Shown: in pieces, positions 32,336-41,995 of the stretch
Layout of the letters: each line of letters starts with the position of its first letter
How positions within the stretch are numbered: the stretch's first letter is position 1
Assembly: GCA_028681035.1 (NCBI GenBank)
Contig: JAQUJJ010000007.1
Coordinates: 1-49,046, forward strand
From: Candidatus Cloacimonadota bacterium
GTDB lineage: Bacteria; Cloacimonadota; Cloacimonadia; Cloacimonadales; Cloacimonadaceae
Direction: 5' to 3'
DNA length: 49,046 nt
The notes under the pieces: generated by a model
What the model was told of the DNA's origin: nothing
What the model saw: the letters and a program-made list of their open reading frames with translations, nothing else
Database searches by the model: none
Position numbers and translations under genes: made by a program

Positions 32336-33109
32336 ATGGGTAATATCGGTTATGGATATGGAAGCGAATGCCACCTACTTAGATGGATGGGCAGACACAG
32401 GAATGCATTCAATGCTGCAGTTATTAGTGCACTAGGAGTTACTGACGAGAACCATTGTATTAATTGGTTGGATTTCAAGTTCAACTGTAACAAAGAAGCG
32501 TGGTACGACTCGGAATTGATTCGACTTGAATTTATCAAAGACAATGATGTAAGAGACGAATGGCTTTGGCCAGATACTGGAAAACAACAGAATTGGGATG
32601 CAATCGGTTATATCGAAACAAATAATCAACCACACAGAGCCACAAATAAAGATGTTATTCTTGTTGAAGCAAAAGCGCATCTTGGAGAATCAGAATCATC
32701 TTGCAAAGCTGGAGAAAACAGTAGTAAAGTAATCTCTGGTATTTTTGAATCTACTGCTTCAGAATTAAGGATTGCAAAGTACGATACGTTCAAGGATTCT
32801 TGGTTTAATAAATACTACCAATATGCTAATCGACTTGCAACATATTCTTATCTGAAGTCCAAGGGTTATCATCCTCATTTACTGCTTGTTTACTTTATAA
32901 ATGACGAGCATCAAGGTAAGATTTGTCCATCAGATCATTCTCAATGGGGGGATTACCTTCACAACCAGGATTTGGAGATGGGCACTGAAAATATTTATAA
33001 GAATGAAAAGATATTTAAACTCGTTCTTGATATTGCCGACGCTAGGAGATGCTGGGTTTCAGCGCCATTAGAATCAGGCAATAGCTTTCACGAATGCACT
33101 GTATCTTAG
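32336..33109 (+). CDS. PD-(D/E)XK nuclease-like protein 1
   Basis: A 257-residue protein that probably has a restriction-endonuclease-like fold: QNWDAIGYI (Asp near 88) followed ~20 residues later by DVILVEAKAHLGE, i.e. D...ExK with Glu and Lys on one strand. AGGAG precedes the ATG, and the gene lies 17 bases behind the DnaE-like gene in the same operon. C-terminal to the motif are a helical part (ELRIAKYDTF) and HPHLLLVYFIND, a core strand. Similar hypothetical proteins with WDAIG...VEAKAH occur in many bacteria, as far as I recall without known function. Nuclease activity is inferred from the motif only. Confidence 0.75.
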   Translation: MGNIGYGYGSECHLLRWMGRHRNAFNAAVISALGVTDENHCINWLDFKFNCNKEAWYDSELIRLEFIKDNDVRDEWLWPDTGKQQNWDAIGYIETNNQPHRATNKDVILVEAKAHLGESESSCKAGENSSKVISGIFESTASELRIAKYDTFKDSWFNKYYQYANRLATYSYLKSKGYHPHLLLVYFINDEHQGKICPSDHSQWGDYLHNQDLEMGTENIYKNEKIFKLVLDIADARRCWVSAPLESGNSFHECTVS

Positions 33110-33224
33110 TTACAATGTATCGATTAACGGAAGTAAGGGTGAATAGCGATTGTCTTTTAACCTCATACTATCAATCGAAACTTCAAGTGTGTATTCACAA
33201 AATGAAACCAAGGAGGTTTTAATC

Positions 33225-33797
33225 ATGATAACCCGGACTAAACCACTGTACCTGTTTAATTACGATCACTTTGATCAGCCCAATATTAGTAGAAAAGAAC
33301 CACGCATGGCATGGGAACTATTCATATCAAAAGCAAAATTGCGATTGGTTGAACAAAACAAAACCAAGCTTATCACTTGTGGATATGAAATCCCCTTAGG
33401 GGAAGTCATTACTGAAAAAATGAGAGTTGATCTTGTTGCTTACGATGATGACAGAAATTTGTATATTATTGAAACCAAGTACACTAATGGAAGCGGATCT
33501 GCCAACAGCGCCGCCCAACAAGTATGTACTTACGCAGAGGAATTGGCAAAAAACACAGCAAGAATTAATGCTATCTTTCAGGAACGACTGGGCTCTAACT
33601 GGAAACTAAACGAGCCGTTTAGACAGTTTGTTCTCGCCCCAAAGAGTTACTATGATCACAAGCGCAAACCAGATACTAAAGTCATCGAAGATGTGAAGTA
33701 TCTCACATTTAAGCATTCAGACGAGTACAATGGATTGGACTCTGTTATGGGTTATGACGGTTATGTGGACCTGATCGAGTACAAATGGGATAGGTGA
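33225..33797 (+). CDS. PD-(D/E)XK nuclease-like protein 2
   Basis: A 190-residue protein. The ATG at 33225 is chosen over 33150 because AAGGAGG lies eight bases upstream. VDLVAYDDDRNLYIIETKYTN (near 65-86) gives the D...ExK pattern of restriction-like nucleases, and SAAQQVCTYAEEL fits the following helix with a conserved glutamine. The end VDLIEYKWDR is charged. It is separated from nuclease-like protein 1 by 115 bases and may have its own promoter. Whether the two act together is unknown; their adjacency behind the AAA+/DnaE-like genes suggests they supply cutting activity to that module. Confidence 0.75.
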   Translation: MITRTKPLYLFNYDHFDQPNISRKEPRMAWELFISKAKLRLVEQNKTKLITCGYEIPLGEVITEKMRVDLVAYDDDRNLYIIETKYTNGSGSANSAAQQVCTYAEELAKNTARINAIFQERLGSNWKLNEPFRQFVLAPKSYYDHKRKPDTKVIEDVKYLTFKHSDEYNGLDSVMGYDGYVDLIEYKWDR

Positions 33798-33897
33798 AGA
33801 TAGCGTTAAATTTGTAATCTGTGCACTTGTAGAAACTTCAAAGCTTTCATAATTCAAGATTTTTCAACTTTTGGTTGCATGAGTTTGTCTGTGAGTT

Positions 33898-34113
33898 TTA
33901 TCTGGATAAATCTCTAAAGTATGGGCTCAAATTGATAAAAAGCTCTTTTAGCTCCTCGCTATCCTCACAGTTCTTGAAGATATGCTCAAGCAACTCTTCC
34001 TGCCTTGCCTGACCCAATGTTAATCGGTACAAGGATAGTATTGATAACAGATGAGATTGGGAACCTTTGAAACTCACCCCTAGGGCTGGACAAGTTATTA
34101 AAACAATAATCAT
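33898..34113 (-). CDS. Possible small protein downstream of the primase-helicase
   Basis: A 71-codon frame starting 10 bases after the primase-helicase stop, on the same strand. The C-terminal half (GQARQEELLEHIFKNCEDSEELKELFINLSPYFRDLSR, in part) reads like genuine amphipathic protein, while the first ~12 residues are hydrophobic and unconvincing. A GTG at about 34080 could be the real start. No good ribosome site is visible. It may be a small partner of the helicase or a decayed tail of a longer gene. Confidence 0.4.
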   Translation of the reverse strand: MIIVLITCPALGVSFKGSQSHLLSILSLYRLTLGQARQEELLEHIFKNCEDSEELKELFINLSPYFRDLSR

Positions 34114-34122
34114 GTAGTTCCG

Positions 34123-36582
34123 CTAAATCTCTCTAACAGAATATCCCATAGATTTATACCCTTTCGATCTCTTCTGGTACATTGCCGCAAAAACTGGTAC
34201 ATTTCTATCCACATAGTCATAGATCAACACATCTGTTTTTGATTCATGAGTGCGATGCAATCTACCGGCATACTGTTGCAGTGTCCCCTTCCAAGATATA
34301 GGCATCGTGAGAAAGAGAGTGTCCAGCCTGCTGTCATCAAAGCCTTCTCCGATGTATTTGCCAGTTGCAATGATCAGCCTTTCCTCATGTTCCGGGATGG
34401 AGTGAAGCTTGTCCATTATAGCTTTGAGTTGTTTCCTTCCCATCCCACCTTTAAGCACTATGATATTCTTGGCGAAGCCAGTTAGTTTCTCTTCAAAGAA
34501 GTCAACATGAGCAGTCCTTTCAGTCAAAATTAGCGGGCTTCTTCTGGCCACGACTGCTGCAATGACATCATCAAGGATCACATTGTTTCTGGCTTCATCC
34601 TCAGTTAGAGCGTTGTACAGTTCAACAATATTTAAGATTGCTGAGTTGCTCAATGCCGGTAAGGTAAAATCGGTATCCTTGATGATAACTGATTGGGTGA
34701 AAGTTTGCAGATTATTCTTGCTTTCAACGATATACCTGATATGTCCGCACTGCATAGTCATAATAGGATGCTGACCATCTTTCCGGATGGGAGTCGCAGT
34801 TAGCCCATATACATATCTGGCTTTTACAGCTTTAAGTACTTGTTCAAACGAAAAAGCAGAAATGTGATGGCATTCATCCACTATTACCATTCCATAATCT
34901 TGCACAAACTCTTTTACCTCTTGATTACGATATAGGCTATGGATAATCGCAATATCTATCTTCATGGTTCGTTTATCTTTGCCTGCACCGATTTCTCCGA
35001 TTTCTTTAAGTGGGATATTCAAGAAACAAGCAATTCGTTCTTTCCATTGCTGGAGAAGCTGTCTTCGGTGCACTATAATCAAGGTACTTGTCTTTCTTTG
35101 AGAAACCAACCAAAGTGCCACGACAGTCTTGCCAAAGGCTGTTGAAGCGGATAAAATACCATTGCTATAGCGAAGCAGCTCTTTTCCTGCCTTTTGTTGC
35201 TCATCATAGAGGTTGCCCCTAAACTCAAAACTCTGCTCCAGCCCATGTTCGGTTTTATCTTGAATACAAGATTCAACACTCAATTGCTCAAACATCTTAA
35301 TCAGGTCTTCTAAACAACCTCTGGGGATGGCAATATGCTTCAGACTTTCAGACGATAGATTAATGATTCTGGGCTTATTATAAAGAGGCAGTCTTAAAGC
35401 CTGTGTTCGATAATAGTCAGGATTGAGAAAGGCAGCAAGACGGATAATCCTGTTGATCAGTTTCTGTGGTAAATCTCCTTTCTCAATGAAAATCATGTTA
35501 CTAACGAATACATTTACTTGCGCTGGAAGGTTCTCATAACCTGGCTCGGATTTAGTTACTTTTTCCCAAGGCAGATCTTCTTCTTCAGCAGATGCTCGCA
35601 GGTTCCCTATGGGTTGGTTATTTATTGTCATTAGAGCAATAATCTGGTTGACTTTTTCTGGTGGGAGTTTATGTATTTTTGATAGGTAAGCCCATTGATC
35701 CCCATAAGGTTTTAGTTTCTGATCAACGAACTCACTGTTGCCCTGCTTGCGGGCTTCTTTTTGCATCGGTAAGGCAATCAGATTCCCAAAACCTCCTTTG
35801 GGCATTGTATCCTGATTGGGAAACAACCTATCATAAGAATCCAACCCGATTTCGTGGCGATTCTCCATTGTAGCTGTCAGTAGAGCACACCCTAACTTCC
35901 TGGCTATGTGTGCAATAACCGGTTTTTCAAAGAATATCCAGACATGTGCTCCATTGCCAGAGCGTGATCTTTCTATATAAGCAGGTACCTTGTTAACCTG
36001 GCAGGTCTCTCGAAATGCAATTACATCAGATTGCCAGTCCTTTTTATCAAAATCCAAAGCGAGAAAATAGCATGAATCATCAGGCATTAACGGATATAAC
36101 CCCATGACGACATCTCCATTAAGATGCCCAAAAATTACCTTATCGGTTATAGCTATAAGTTCTCTATGGTCGCAGTTTGCACATGATACCCTTTGAAATC
36201 TTCCACATATTCCAGGTTTCCAATCATTTACGCAGGCTGGAGAATATCCTGATTTGCCACCCTTCCCAGACCATCGGATGGCATAGACATCGTCTCTTCC
36301 CTTGAAAAGACTCCTAAAAAGGGCAATTTTCTGTTCCGGAGTGGAGAGCTTGTTTACCTGATAGAAGTCGTTAATGAACTGGTTGTCTTCAACTGTATGA
36401 GCTATTGAGTCTTCTCCCTCCTCGTGTTCTGGTACCTGCTCTTCTATGGATGGGTCATTAACTGAATCAGACTTCCCGAGTAACTTCCTAAGTTTGTAAT
36501 TCTCCTCTTTAAGATCTTGAATCTCTATGCGGGCTTTTACCAACTCTTCTTTGAGCTTAGAATCTTTGTTTTCCGATGTCAT
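34123..36582 (-). CDS. Primase-helicase of the TOTE conflict-system type
   Basis: An 819-residue two-part protein. Residues 1-40 are a coiled coil. Residues ~85-310 match the archaeo-eukaryotic primase (AEP) domain that family databases call the TOTE conflict-system primase: cysteines CGRFQRVSCANC (126-137), the catalytic LALDFDKKDW (Asp177, Asp179), SGNGAHVW (208-215, motif II histidine) and the block EIGLDSYDRLFPNQDT. Residues ~450-819 are an SF2 helicase with STAFGKT (480-486), VIVDECHH (566-573), LTATPIRKDG and the C-terminal RLHRTH. All catalytic residues are present, so both a priming/polymerising and an unwinding activity are possible. It is convergent with the AAA/DnaE-like operon and is the right-hand end of the island. 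Confidence 0.88.
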   Translation of the reverse strand: MTSENKDSKLKEELVKARIEIQDLKEENYKLRKLLGKSDSVNDPSIEEQVPEHEEGEDSIAHTVEDNQFINDFYQVNKLSTPEQKIALFRSLFKGRDDVYAIRWSGKGGKSGYSPACVNDWKPGICGRFQRVSCANCDHRELIAITDKVIFGHLNGDVVMGLYPLMPDDSCYFLALDFDKKDWQSDVIAFRETCQVNKVPAYIERSRSGNGAHVWIFFEKPVIAHIARKLGCALLTATMENRHEIGLDSYDRLFPNQDTMPKGGFGNLIALPMQKEARKQGNSEFVDQKLKPYGDQWAYLSKIHKLPPEKVNQIIALMTINNQPIGNLRASAEEEDLPWEKVTKSEPGYENLPAQVNVFVSNMIFIEKGDLPQKLINRIIRLAAFLNPDYYRTQALRLPLYNKPRIINLSSESLKHIAIPRGCLEDLIKMFEQLSVESCIQDKTEHGLEQSFEFRGNLYDEQQKAGKELLRYSNGILSASTAFGKTVVALWLVSQRKTSTLIIVHRRQLLQQWKERIACFLNIPLKEIGEIGAGKDKRTMKIDIAIIHSLYRNQEVKEFVQDYGMVIVDECHHISAFSFEQVLKAVKARYVYGLTATPIRKDGQHPIMTMQCGHIRYIVESKNNLQTFTQSVIIKDTDFTLPALSNSAILNIVELYNALTEDEARNNVILDDVIAAVVARRSPLILTERTAHVDFFEEKLTGFAKNIIVLKGGMGRKQLKAIMDKLHSIPEHEERLIIATGKYIGEGFDDSRLDTLFLTMPISWKGTLQQYAGRLHRTHESKTDVLIYDYVDRNVPVFAAMYQKRSKGYKSMGYSVREI

Positions 36583-37085
36583 GATTCATCAAACCTCTCA
36601 TTAATGTCAGGTATGCAATGATTATATTATCGTCAATAGCAAAATATCATCGATGTATCCGCTAACAACTTTTCCGAAGGTTTTTATAGTTCGTTTTGAT
36701 GATTGTAAGCCATCTTGTTGATTGAAGATCACAAGCACTCTCTTGTTGCTTGTTTTCTAAAGCTCACGTTTTCTCGCATAATACTAATTTGCAGTTTTCG
36801 TGTCACAATTTGCAAATTTCAGTGATCCGATTTGCAGATATCTTGTCACAAACACTCTCAGATAGTCTTGTTAAGGATGCCCTACGATGCATAAGGATGC
36901 GACAGTTTGCAGTTTTGTCTGCACAATTTGCAGTTTTCGTTGTCACATTGCACGAAGCTCTCACCTTTTTAGTGGAAACATGGGCATTTTTTACTTGACA
37001 TGAAATTCCATCATATATTGAGTGGTATTTGTGGGTGGTGTTGTATCATTTCACTATGCCTGCATTTAGATGCAAGGAAGTAACA
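36583..37085. other. 500-base interval at the right border of the island
   Basis: No gene is seen. It contains the TTTGCAG/TGTCACA repeat cluster (36788-36955) and the start region of the histidine kinase. TTGACA occurs at 36995-37000, without a clear partner -10. Confidence 0.6.
36788..36955. repeat. TTTGCAG-TTTTCGT-GTCACA-ATTTGCA repeat cluster
   Basis: TTTGCAG occurs at 36788, 36831, 36906 and 36927; GTCACA occurs at about 36801, 36845 and 36942; ACAATTTGCA occurs twice. The units are spaced 40-75 bases apart and the third block is denser. They are direct repeats, not hairpins, and look like iterated protein-binding sites. Confidence 0.75.
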
Positions 37086-39692
37086 ATGAAAATAAACCCA
37101 AAAGCTGAGCTTAGTAAACATATATTTAAGAAAGACCTAAACCTTGAAAGTGTTTCAAATATAAATAGCTTTGTAAAAACAAAGCATATCCCCTTGCTCA
37201 GCTTTATCCTTTTGATTGTCGTGTTTGGAATCTTAGAAATATACTATGTTCAGCATGAAACCAAACTTTTAAAAACCAACGCTTTCAACGATCTCTCTTC
37301 TATAGCAGACCTAAAAGTAAAGCAAATTGAAATGTGGAATCATGAGCGCATGGAAGACGCCAAGCAAGTCCATGAAACTCCCGCAATTCAAATGGATTCC
37401 TACCTATTGCTTACAAATCAAACCAACCCTAACAACGGTTCAATATTAAGCCAGTATATACTATCCTTCCAAAGACAGAATGATTATTCTTGGATTGGTC
37501 TGCTTGATACAAACGGGGTTGTTGTAAAGTCATTCCCTGCTGAAATGGACACATTGTCTAGCTTCCATAATCAATTCTTAACCACAGCACTGGAGAGTGA
37601 TGAAATCATCCGTACAGATATTCATATTGATGCCGATAATCCTGTTGAGGGCATACCTCAGATAAATATGTCTTATTGGGTGCCAGTTAAGAATCCCAAT
37701 GTAGCTTTCTCAAAACCAATTGGTGTTTGGGTTTTACAGATTGACCCACGTAAAAACCTCTTCCCTATCGTGCAATCCTGGCCTACTTCCAGCAAAACAG
37801 CCGAGACTATATTGGTGCGCCGCGATGGCAACGATGTTCTATTTATCAATGAACTTAGGCATCAGCAGCATACGGCAATGAAACTGAGGCTTACAATTGC
37901 AGATAATCCCAGACTCCCCTCTGTACGCTCTGTCATGGGTCAGGAAAATATCTCTGAAGGGATAAACTATCAGGGAGTAAAAGTAGTGGCTGCAAGCCGA
38001 AACGTTAAAGGCACTTCCTGGTACATGATTGCGCAAGTGGATAAAAGCGAGCTATTTCTACCATTAAGGGGAAGACTGTGGCTATCTCTTCTTACAACCT
38101 TGATGCTAATCTCCGGCGTTGCTCTAACGATAGCCCTCATGGAGCGTCGCAACAATAGTGAATGGCTGCGTCAGCAATTGCTTTTAGAAAGAGATAAAAC
38201 TATATTAAAAGACGAGTATCAGAAGATCGCTCTGGAATGGAAAACCACCTTCGATAGTATTAGTGACGTTATTTGGTTGCTAGATACCGATAGCAGAATA
38301 ATCCGAACCAATATAGCAGCAGAAGCGATGCTGGGATTGTCCAACGAAGATATAATAGGGAAACACTGTTGGCGTGTTGTTCACGGAATCGATAAACCTA
38401 TAACTGGCTGCCCTTATACAGTTTTGCAGAATACTAAAGAAAAGGCAAGTGCTGAAATTAAATTGGGTGACAAATGGGCTTTGATATCCGTATATCCCAT
38501 TCTTAATGATGCAGGCAAATTGCTTGGGGCAGTGCATATTATTCGTGATATCACCGAAAAAGTAATAGCCGATAAAGTTCTTCAGGAAAGTGAATTTAGA
38601 TTCAGAGAGCTGTTTGAAAACATGAGCAATGGAGTGTCTGTTTATGAACCCACCGAGGATGGTAAAGACTTTATTATCAGGGATATTAACCATGCAGGCG
38701 AGATTATTACTAAAGCAAAGCATGATGAGATAATCGGACGTAAAGTTTCTGAAGTATTCCCAGATTTGAAGAATAAAGGGCTTTTGGACGTTTTCATCGA
38801 AACAAACCTTACTGGAATTCCCAAGCGTTGCGATACTTTTAGCTATAAAGATAACGAGCTGGAATACTGGCTGGATAACTATGTGCTAAAGTTAGATTCA
38901 GGAGAGTTAGTCGCCCTTTATATTGATATTACAGAGAAAAAAAGAGCTGACGAAGCCATACAAAAACTTAATGAAGAGCTGGAGCAAAGAGTTGCTGAAC
39001 GCACAATAGAGCTGAAAGCTGCCAACAAAGAGCTGGAGGCTTTCTCTTATTCTGTGTCCCACGACCTTCGTTCTCCCCTAAGAGGTATTTCTGGTTGGAG
39101 CCAAGCTTTAAGTGAAGATTATCAGGATAAGTTAGATGAACAAGCAAAGCAATACATCGATAGGATAGTCCACGAAACTAAACGTATGGGGCATTTAATA
39201 GAAGCCTTACTTAAGCTTTCACAGATTAGTAAGCAGGAAATTAAACCAGAACAAGTTGATCTTACTGCCCTTGCAGCTACTATAATGGGCAGACTACATG
39301 AAGAAAATCCCGATAGAATGGTAGAAACAATAATACAGCCTCATCTTGCTTCACAGGGAGATAGCAAGCTTCTGGAAATAGTCCTTACTAATCTACTGAA
39401 AAACGCATGGAAATTTACCAGCAAGCAAGCAAGTGCCAAAATCGAAGTAGCCCAAACCATAAAGAACAATGTGCCCGTATTCTATGTGAGCGACAACGGC
39501 GCAGGATTTGATATGTCCCTTGCTACTAATCTCTTTGGAGCTTTTCAGAGAATGCACAAAGAAACTGATTTCCCTGGCACGGGGGTGGGTTTGGCTACGG
39601 TGCAACGCATTGTGAAACGGCATGGTGGCAACATTTGGGTGGAAACCGAACCTGGCTGCGGCGCAACCTTCTACTTTACTTTACAAGAATAA
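37086..39692 (+). CDS. Membrane sensor histidine kinase with two PAS domains
   Basis: An 868-residue sensor kinase. The ATG at 37086 (AAGGAAG upstream) is preferred over 37029. TM1 is about residues 35-55 and TM2 about 331-352, enclosing a ~275-residue periplasmic Cache-like sensing domain. Two cytoplasmic PAS domains follow (~380-490, with DSISDVIWLLDTDSRIIRTN and HCWRVVHG...GCPYTV; ~500-615), then a coiled coil. The dimerisation domain has YSVSHDLRSPLRG with the phosphorylated His659. The ATPase domain has LTNLLKNAWKF (Asn773), SDNGAGFD and PGTGVGLATVQ. The phytochrome-like kinase part is complete. No response regulator gene is adjacent; the next gene is convergent era, so the partner is elsewhere. 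The ligand is unknown. Confidence 0.92.
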   Translation: MKINPKAELSKHIFKKDLNLESVSNINSFVKTKHIPLLSFILLIVVFGILEIYYVQHETKLLKTNAFNDLSSIADLKVKQIEMWNHERMEDAKQVHETPAIQMDSYLLLTNQTNPNNGSILSQYILSFQRQNDYSWIGLLDTNGVVVKSFPAEMDTLSSFHNQFLTTALESDEIIRTDIHIDADNPVEGIPQINMSYWVPVKNPNVAFSKPIGVWVLQIDPRKNLFPIVQSWPTSSKTAETILVRRDGNDVLFINELRHQQHTAMKLRLTIADNPRLPSVRSVMGQENISEGINYQGVKVVAASRNVKGTSWYMIAQVDKSELFLPLRGRLWLSLLTTLMLISGVALTIALMERRNNSEWLRQQLLLERDKTILKDEYQKIALEWKTTFDSISDVIWLLDTDSRIIRTNIAAEAMLGLSNEDIIGKHCWRVVHGIDKPITGCPYTVLQNTKEKASAEIKLGDKWALISVYPILNDAGKLLGAVHIIRDITEKVIADKVLQESEFRFRELFENMSNGVSVYEPTEDGKDFIIRDINHAGEIITKAKHDEIIGRKVSEVFPDLKNKGLLDVFIETNLTGIPKRCDTFSYKDNELEYWLDNYVLKLDSGELVALYIDITEKKRADEAIQKLNEELEQRVAERTIELKAANKELEAFSYSVSHDLRSPLRGISGWSQALSEDYQDKLDEQAKQYIDRIVHETKRMGHLIEALLKLSQISKQEIKPEQVDLTALAATIMGRLHEENPDRMVETIIQPHLASQGDSKLLEIVLTNLLKNAWKFTSKQASAKIEVAQTIKNNVPVFYVSDNGAGFDMSLATNLFGAFQRMHKETDFPGTGVGLATVQRIVKRHGGNIWVETEPGCGATFYFTLQE

Positions 39693-39699
39693 GATGGGA

Positions 39700-40587
39700 T
39701 TAATCGAAACCAAGCTCACGCAGAGCGTTGCCCTTTTTTCTCCAATTCGGGTTTATCTTCACCCAGAGGTGGATTTGCACTTCCATCTGGATGAATCTGG
39801 ATAAGTCACGCTCGGCATATTCCCTTATTTTTCTAAGGTTTTCTCCGTTCTTGCCAATGATGATTGGCTTTTGGCTCTGGCGTTCCAGCCAAATCACGGC
39901 ATCAATCACAACCTTATCTTCGCCTTCTTTATAGCGTTCAATTATCACGGCTGTGGCATAGGGTATTTCCTGCTCAAACTGATGAAAGATAGCCTCCCGT
40001 ATGGTCTCTTTGGCAAAGAAACGCATGGGTAAATCCGAAAGTTGGTCTTCTTCATAATATGGATCATGGTAGGGGATGTATTTCTTAATCGTGTCTATCA
40101 ATTCCGGAACATTTTCCCCTGTCCTAGCTGATACCATGATGCACTCTGTAATCGAATCTGGTAGATGAGCCTTCAGGTCTTCCAGCTTTGCATCAGGACA
40201 TAAATCCAGCTTGTTGAATACTGCCAATTGCGGGTTCTTCAGGTATTTCAGCCGTTCCAGCACTTCCGTATCATACTCGCTGGGAAAGCCTGATATCTGC
40301 GCCAGAAAGATTACTAAATCCACATCTTTAAAGGCATCGTTCCATATCCGCATCATCTTTTCCTGCATCTCATAACGGGGTTTCAGGTATCCAGGTGTAT
40401 CCACAAATACAATCTGATGCTTGGGTGTGTTCCAGATACCTTTTATGGCATAACGGGTAGTTTGGGGCTTAGCAGAAGTAATGGAGAGCTTTTCCCCCAA
40501 GATTAAGTTCATCAGAGTGGATTTCCCTGTATTTGGCTTGCCTATAATGGCTACAAAACCGCTTTTGAAATCTGCAGCTATGCTCAT
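39700..40587 (-). CDS. era: GTPase Era
   Basis: An essential GTPase that binds 16S rRNA and helps 30S subunit assembly. The 295 residues contain G1 GKPNTGKS (16-23), a G2 threonine in PQTTRY, G3 DTPG (63-66), G4 NKLD (125-128) and a C-terminal KH domain with IIGKNGENLRKI (~238-249), the Era hallmark. The length is normal. It is convergent with the histidine kinase, leaving seven bases between the stops. Upstream is rocD with a strong terminator between, so era has its own promoter. Confidence 0.97.
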   Translation of the reverse strand: MSIAADFKSGFVAIIGKPNTGKSTLMNLILGEKLSITSAKPQTTRYAIKGIWNTPKHQIVFVDTPGYLKPRYEMQEKMMRIWNDAFKDVDLVIFLAQISGFPSEYDTEVLERLKYLKNPQLAVFNKLDLCPDAKLEDLKAHLPDSITECIMVSARTGENVPELIDTIKKYIPYHDPYYEEDQLSDLPMRFFAKETIREAIFHQFEQEIPYATAVIIERYKEGEDKVVIDAVIWLERQSQKPIIIGKNGENLRKIREYAERDLSRFIQMEVQIHLWVKINPNWRKKGNALRELGFD

Positions 40588-40599
40588 AGTAATTCTCCT

Positions 40600-40628
40600 G
40601 AAAAAAAGAGGGGTGGTTTATCCACCCC
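40600..40628 (-). terminator. Rho-independent terminator after rocD
   Basis: On the minus strand GGGGTGG-ATAAA-CCACCCC is followed by CTCTTTTTTT, a seven-pair GC-rich stem with a good T tract. It lies 24 bases after the rocD stop and before era. Confidence 0.88.
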
Positions 40629-40651
40629 ATTACTGTAATTATTAGTCAAGT

Positions 40652-41893
40652 TTACAATTCGTTGAATACATCAGTGATAATCTGTATACATTCCATAAGC
40701 TGTTCTTCGGTGATAACCAAAGGTGGAGCCAAACGGATAATGTGTCTGTGAGTAGGTTTACACAGGATGCCTTTTTCTTTCAGTTTCAGGCAAACATCCC
40801 AAGCTTCATTTCCATCTTTGGGTTCTACGATAATGGCGTTCAATAAACCTTTGCCGCGCACCAATTTAAGCATCGGGTGCTTAATGTTGCGGAGTGCAGC
40901 ACGGAACTTCTTACCAAGGTCAAAAGCACGTTCGGCAAGCTTTTCTTCCTTAAGCACTTCCAGGGATGCTTTCGCAACTGCGCAAGCAAGCGGAAATCCA
41001 CCATAAGTGCTGCCATGCTGACCGGGCTTTATCTGTAACATAATGTCTTTATCTGCAAGAACTGCGGACACAGGAAGAACACCACCGGAAAGAGCTTTGC
41101 CAAGGATCAGCATATCAGGGCGCACATTCTCATAATCGCAAGCAAGCAGCTTGCCTGTTCTAGCCAAACCTGTCTGGATTTCATCTGCCACGAACAGCAC
41201 ATTGTGTTCTTTACAAAGCTCGAAACAATCTTTCAAATAACCATCTTGAGGAACATACACTCCAGCTTCACCTTGAATCGGCTCTACGATAAAGGCAGCG
41301 ACATTCTTACTATGCTTTTGCAAAAATACTTTCAGAGCGTTAGCATCATCATAAGCAACCCTGGCTATGCCTGGGGTGAAAGGTCCAAAGCCATCGGTAC
41401 AATCGGGATCTGAGGAAGCTGAAATGATGGAAATGGTACGCCCATGGAAGTTATTCTCTGCAAAGACAATCATAGCACGATCTGGCTCTACACCTTTCAC
41501 GTTATAAGCCCATTTCCGGGCAAGCTTCATGGCGGTTTCCACTGCTTCAGCACCGCTGTTCATAGGCAGAACCATGTCATACCCGAAGTACTCGGTAATA
41601 TACTTTTCGTATTCGCCAAGCTTGTTATTGAAGAAGGCGCGGGAAGTGAGGGTAAGTTCTTTGGCTTGGTCTATTAGAGCCTGAATAATCTTCGGATGGC
41701 AATGCCCTTGATTTACCGCAGAATAGGCAGAAAGGAAATCGTAATATCTGTTTCCTTCGGGATCCCATAAGAACGCACCTTCACCTTTAGCGAGAACGAC
41801 TGGTAGCGGATGGTAATTATGCGCTCCATATTTCTCCTCCAGTTCGATAGATTCACGGGAGCTGATGCTGCCGTATTTCAAATTGTTGGACAT
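40652..41893 (-). CDS. rocD: Ornithine--oxo-acid aminotransferase
   Basis: A PLP-dependent class III aminotransferase that converts ornithine and 2-oxoglutarate to glutamate semialdehyde and glutamate. The 413-residue protein starts at the ATG with GGAGG six bases upstream; a longer in-frame start at 41923 is less likely. Diagnostic features: [39 protein letters not shown], the aspartate in [14 protein letters not shown] (~237) and the PLP lysine in [10 protein letters not shown] (Lys266), the sequence of ornithine aminotransferases. It could take part in arginine or ornithine fermentation together with carbamate kinase, but the two genes are 33 kb apart in this window. Confidence 0.93.
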   Translation of the reverse strand: MSNNLKYGSISSRESIELEEKYGAHNYHPLPVVLAKGEGAFLWDPEGNRYYDFLSAYSAVNQGHCHPKIIQALIDQAKELTLTSRAFFNNKLGEYEKYITEYFGYDMVLPMNSGAEAVETAMKLARKWAYNVKGVEPDRAMIVFAENNFHGRTISIISASSDPDCTDGFGPFTPGIARVAYDDANALKVFLQKHSKNVAAFIVEPIQGEAGVYVPQDGYLKDCFELCKEHNVLFVADEIQTGLARTGKLLACDYENVRPDMLILGKALSGGVLPVSAVLADKDIMLQIKPGQHGSTYGGFPLACAVAKASLEVLKEEKLAERAFDLGKKFRAALRNIKHPMLKLVRGKGLLNAIIVEPKDGNEAWDVCLKLKEKGILCKPTHRHIIRLAPPLVITEEQLMECIQIITDVFNEL

Positions 41894-41995
41894 GATTCCT
41901 CCATGTATTTTGTTTGTTATCATGGCTTAACCCCTACTAAAAATGAGCTTTTTGTGTCAAGAAGAACTTTGCTTACTTTGCTTACTGGTGACGAA

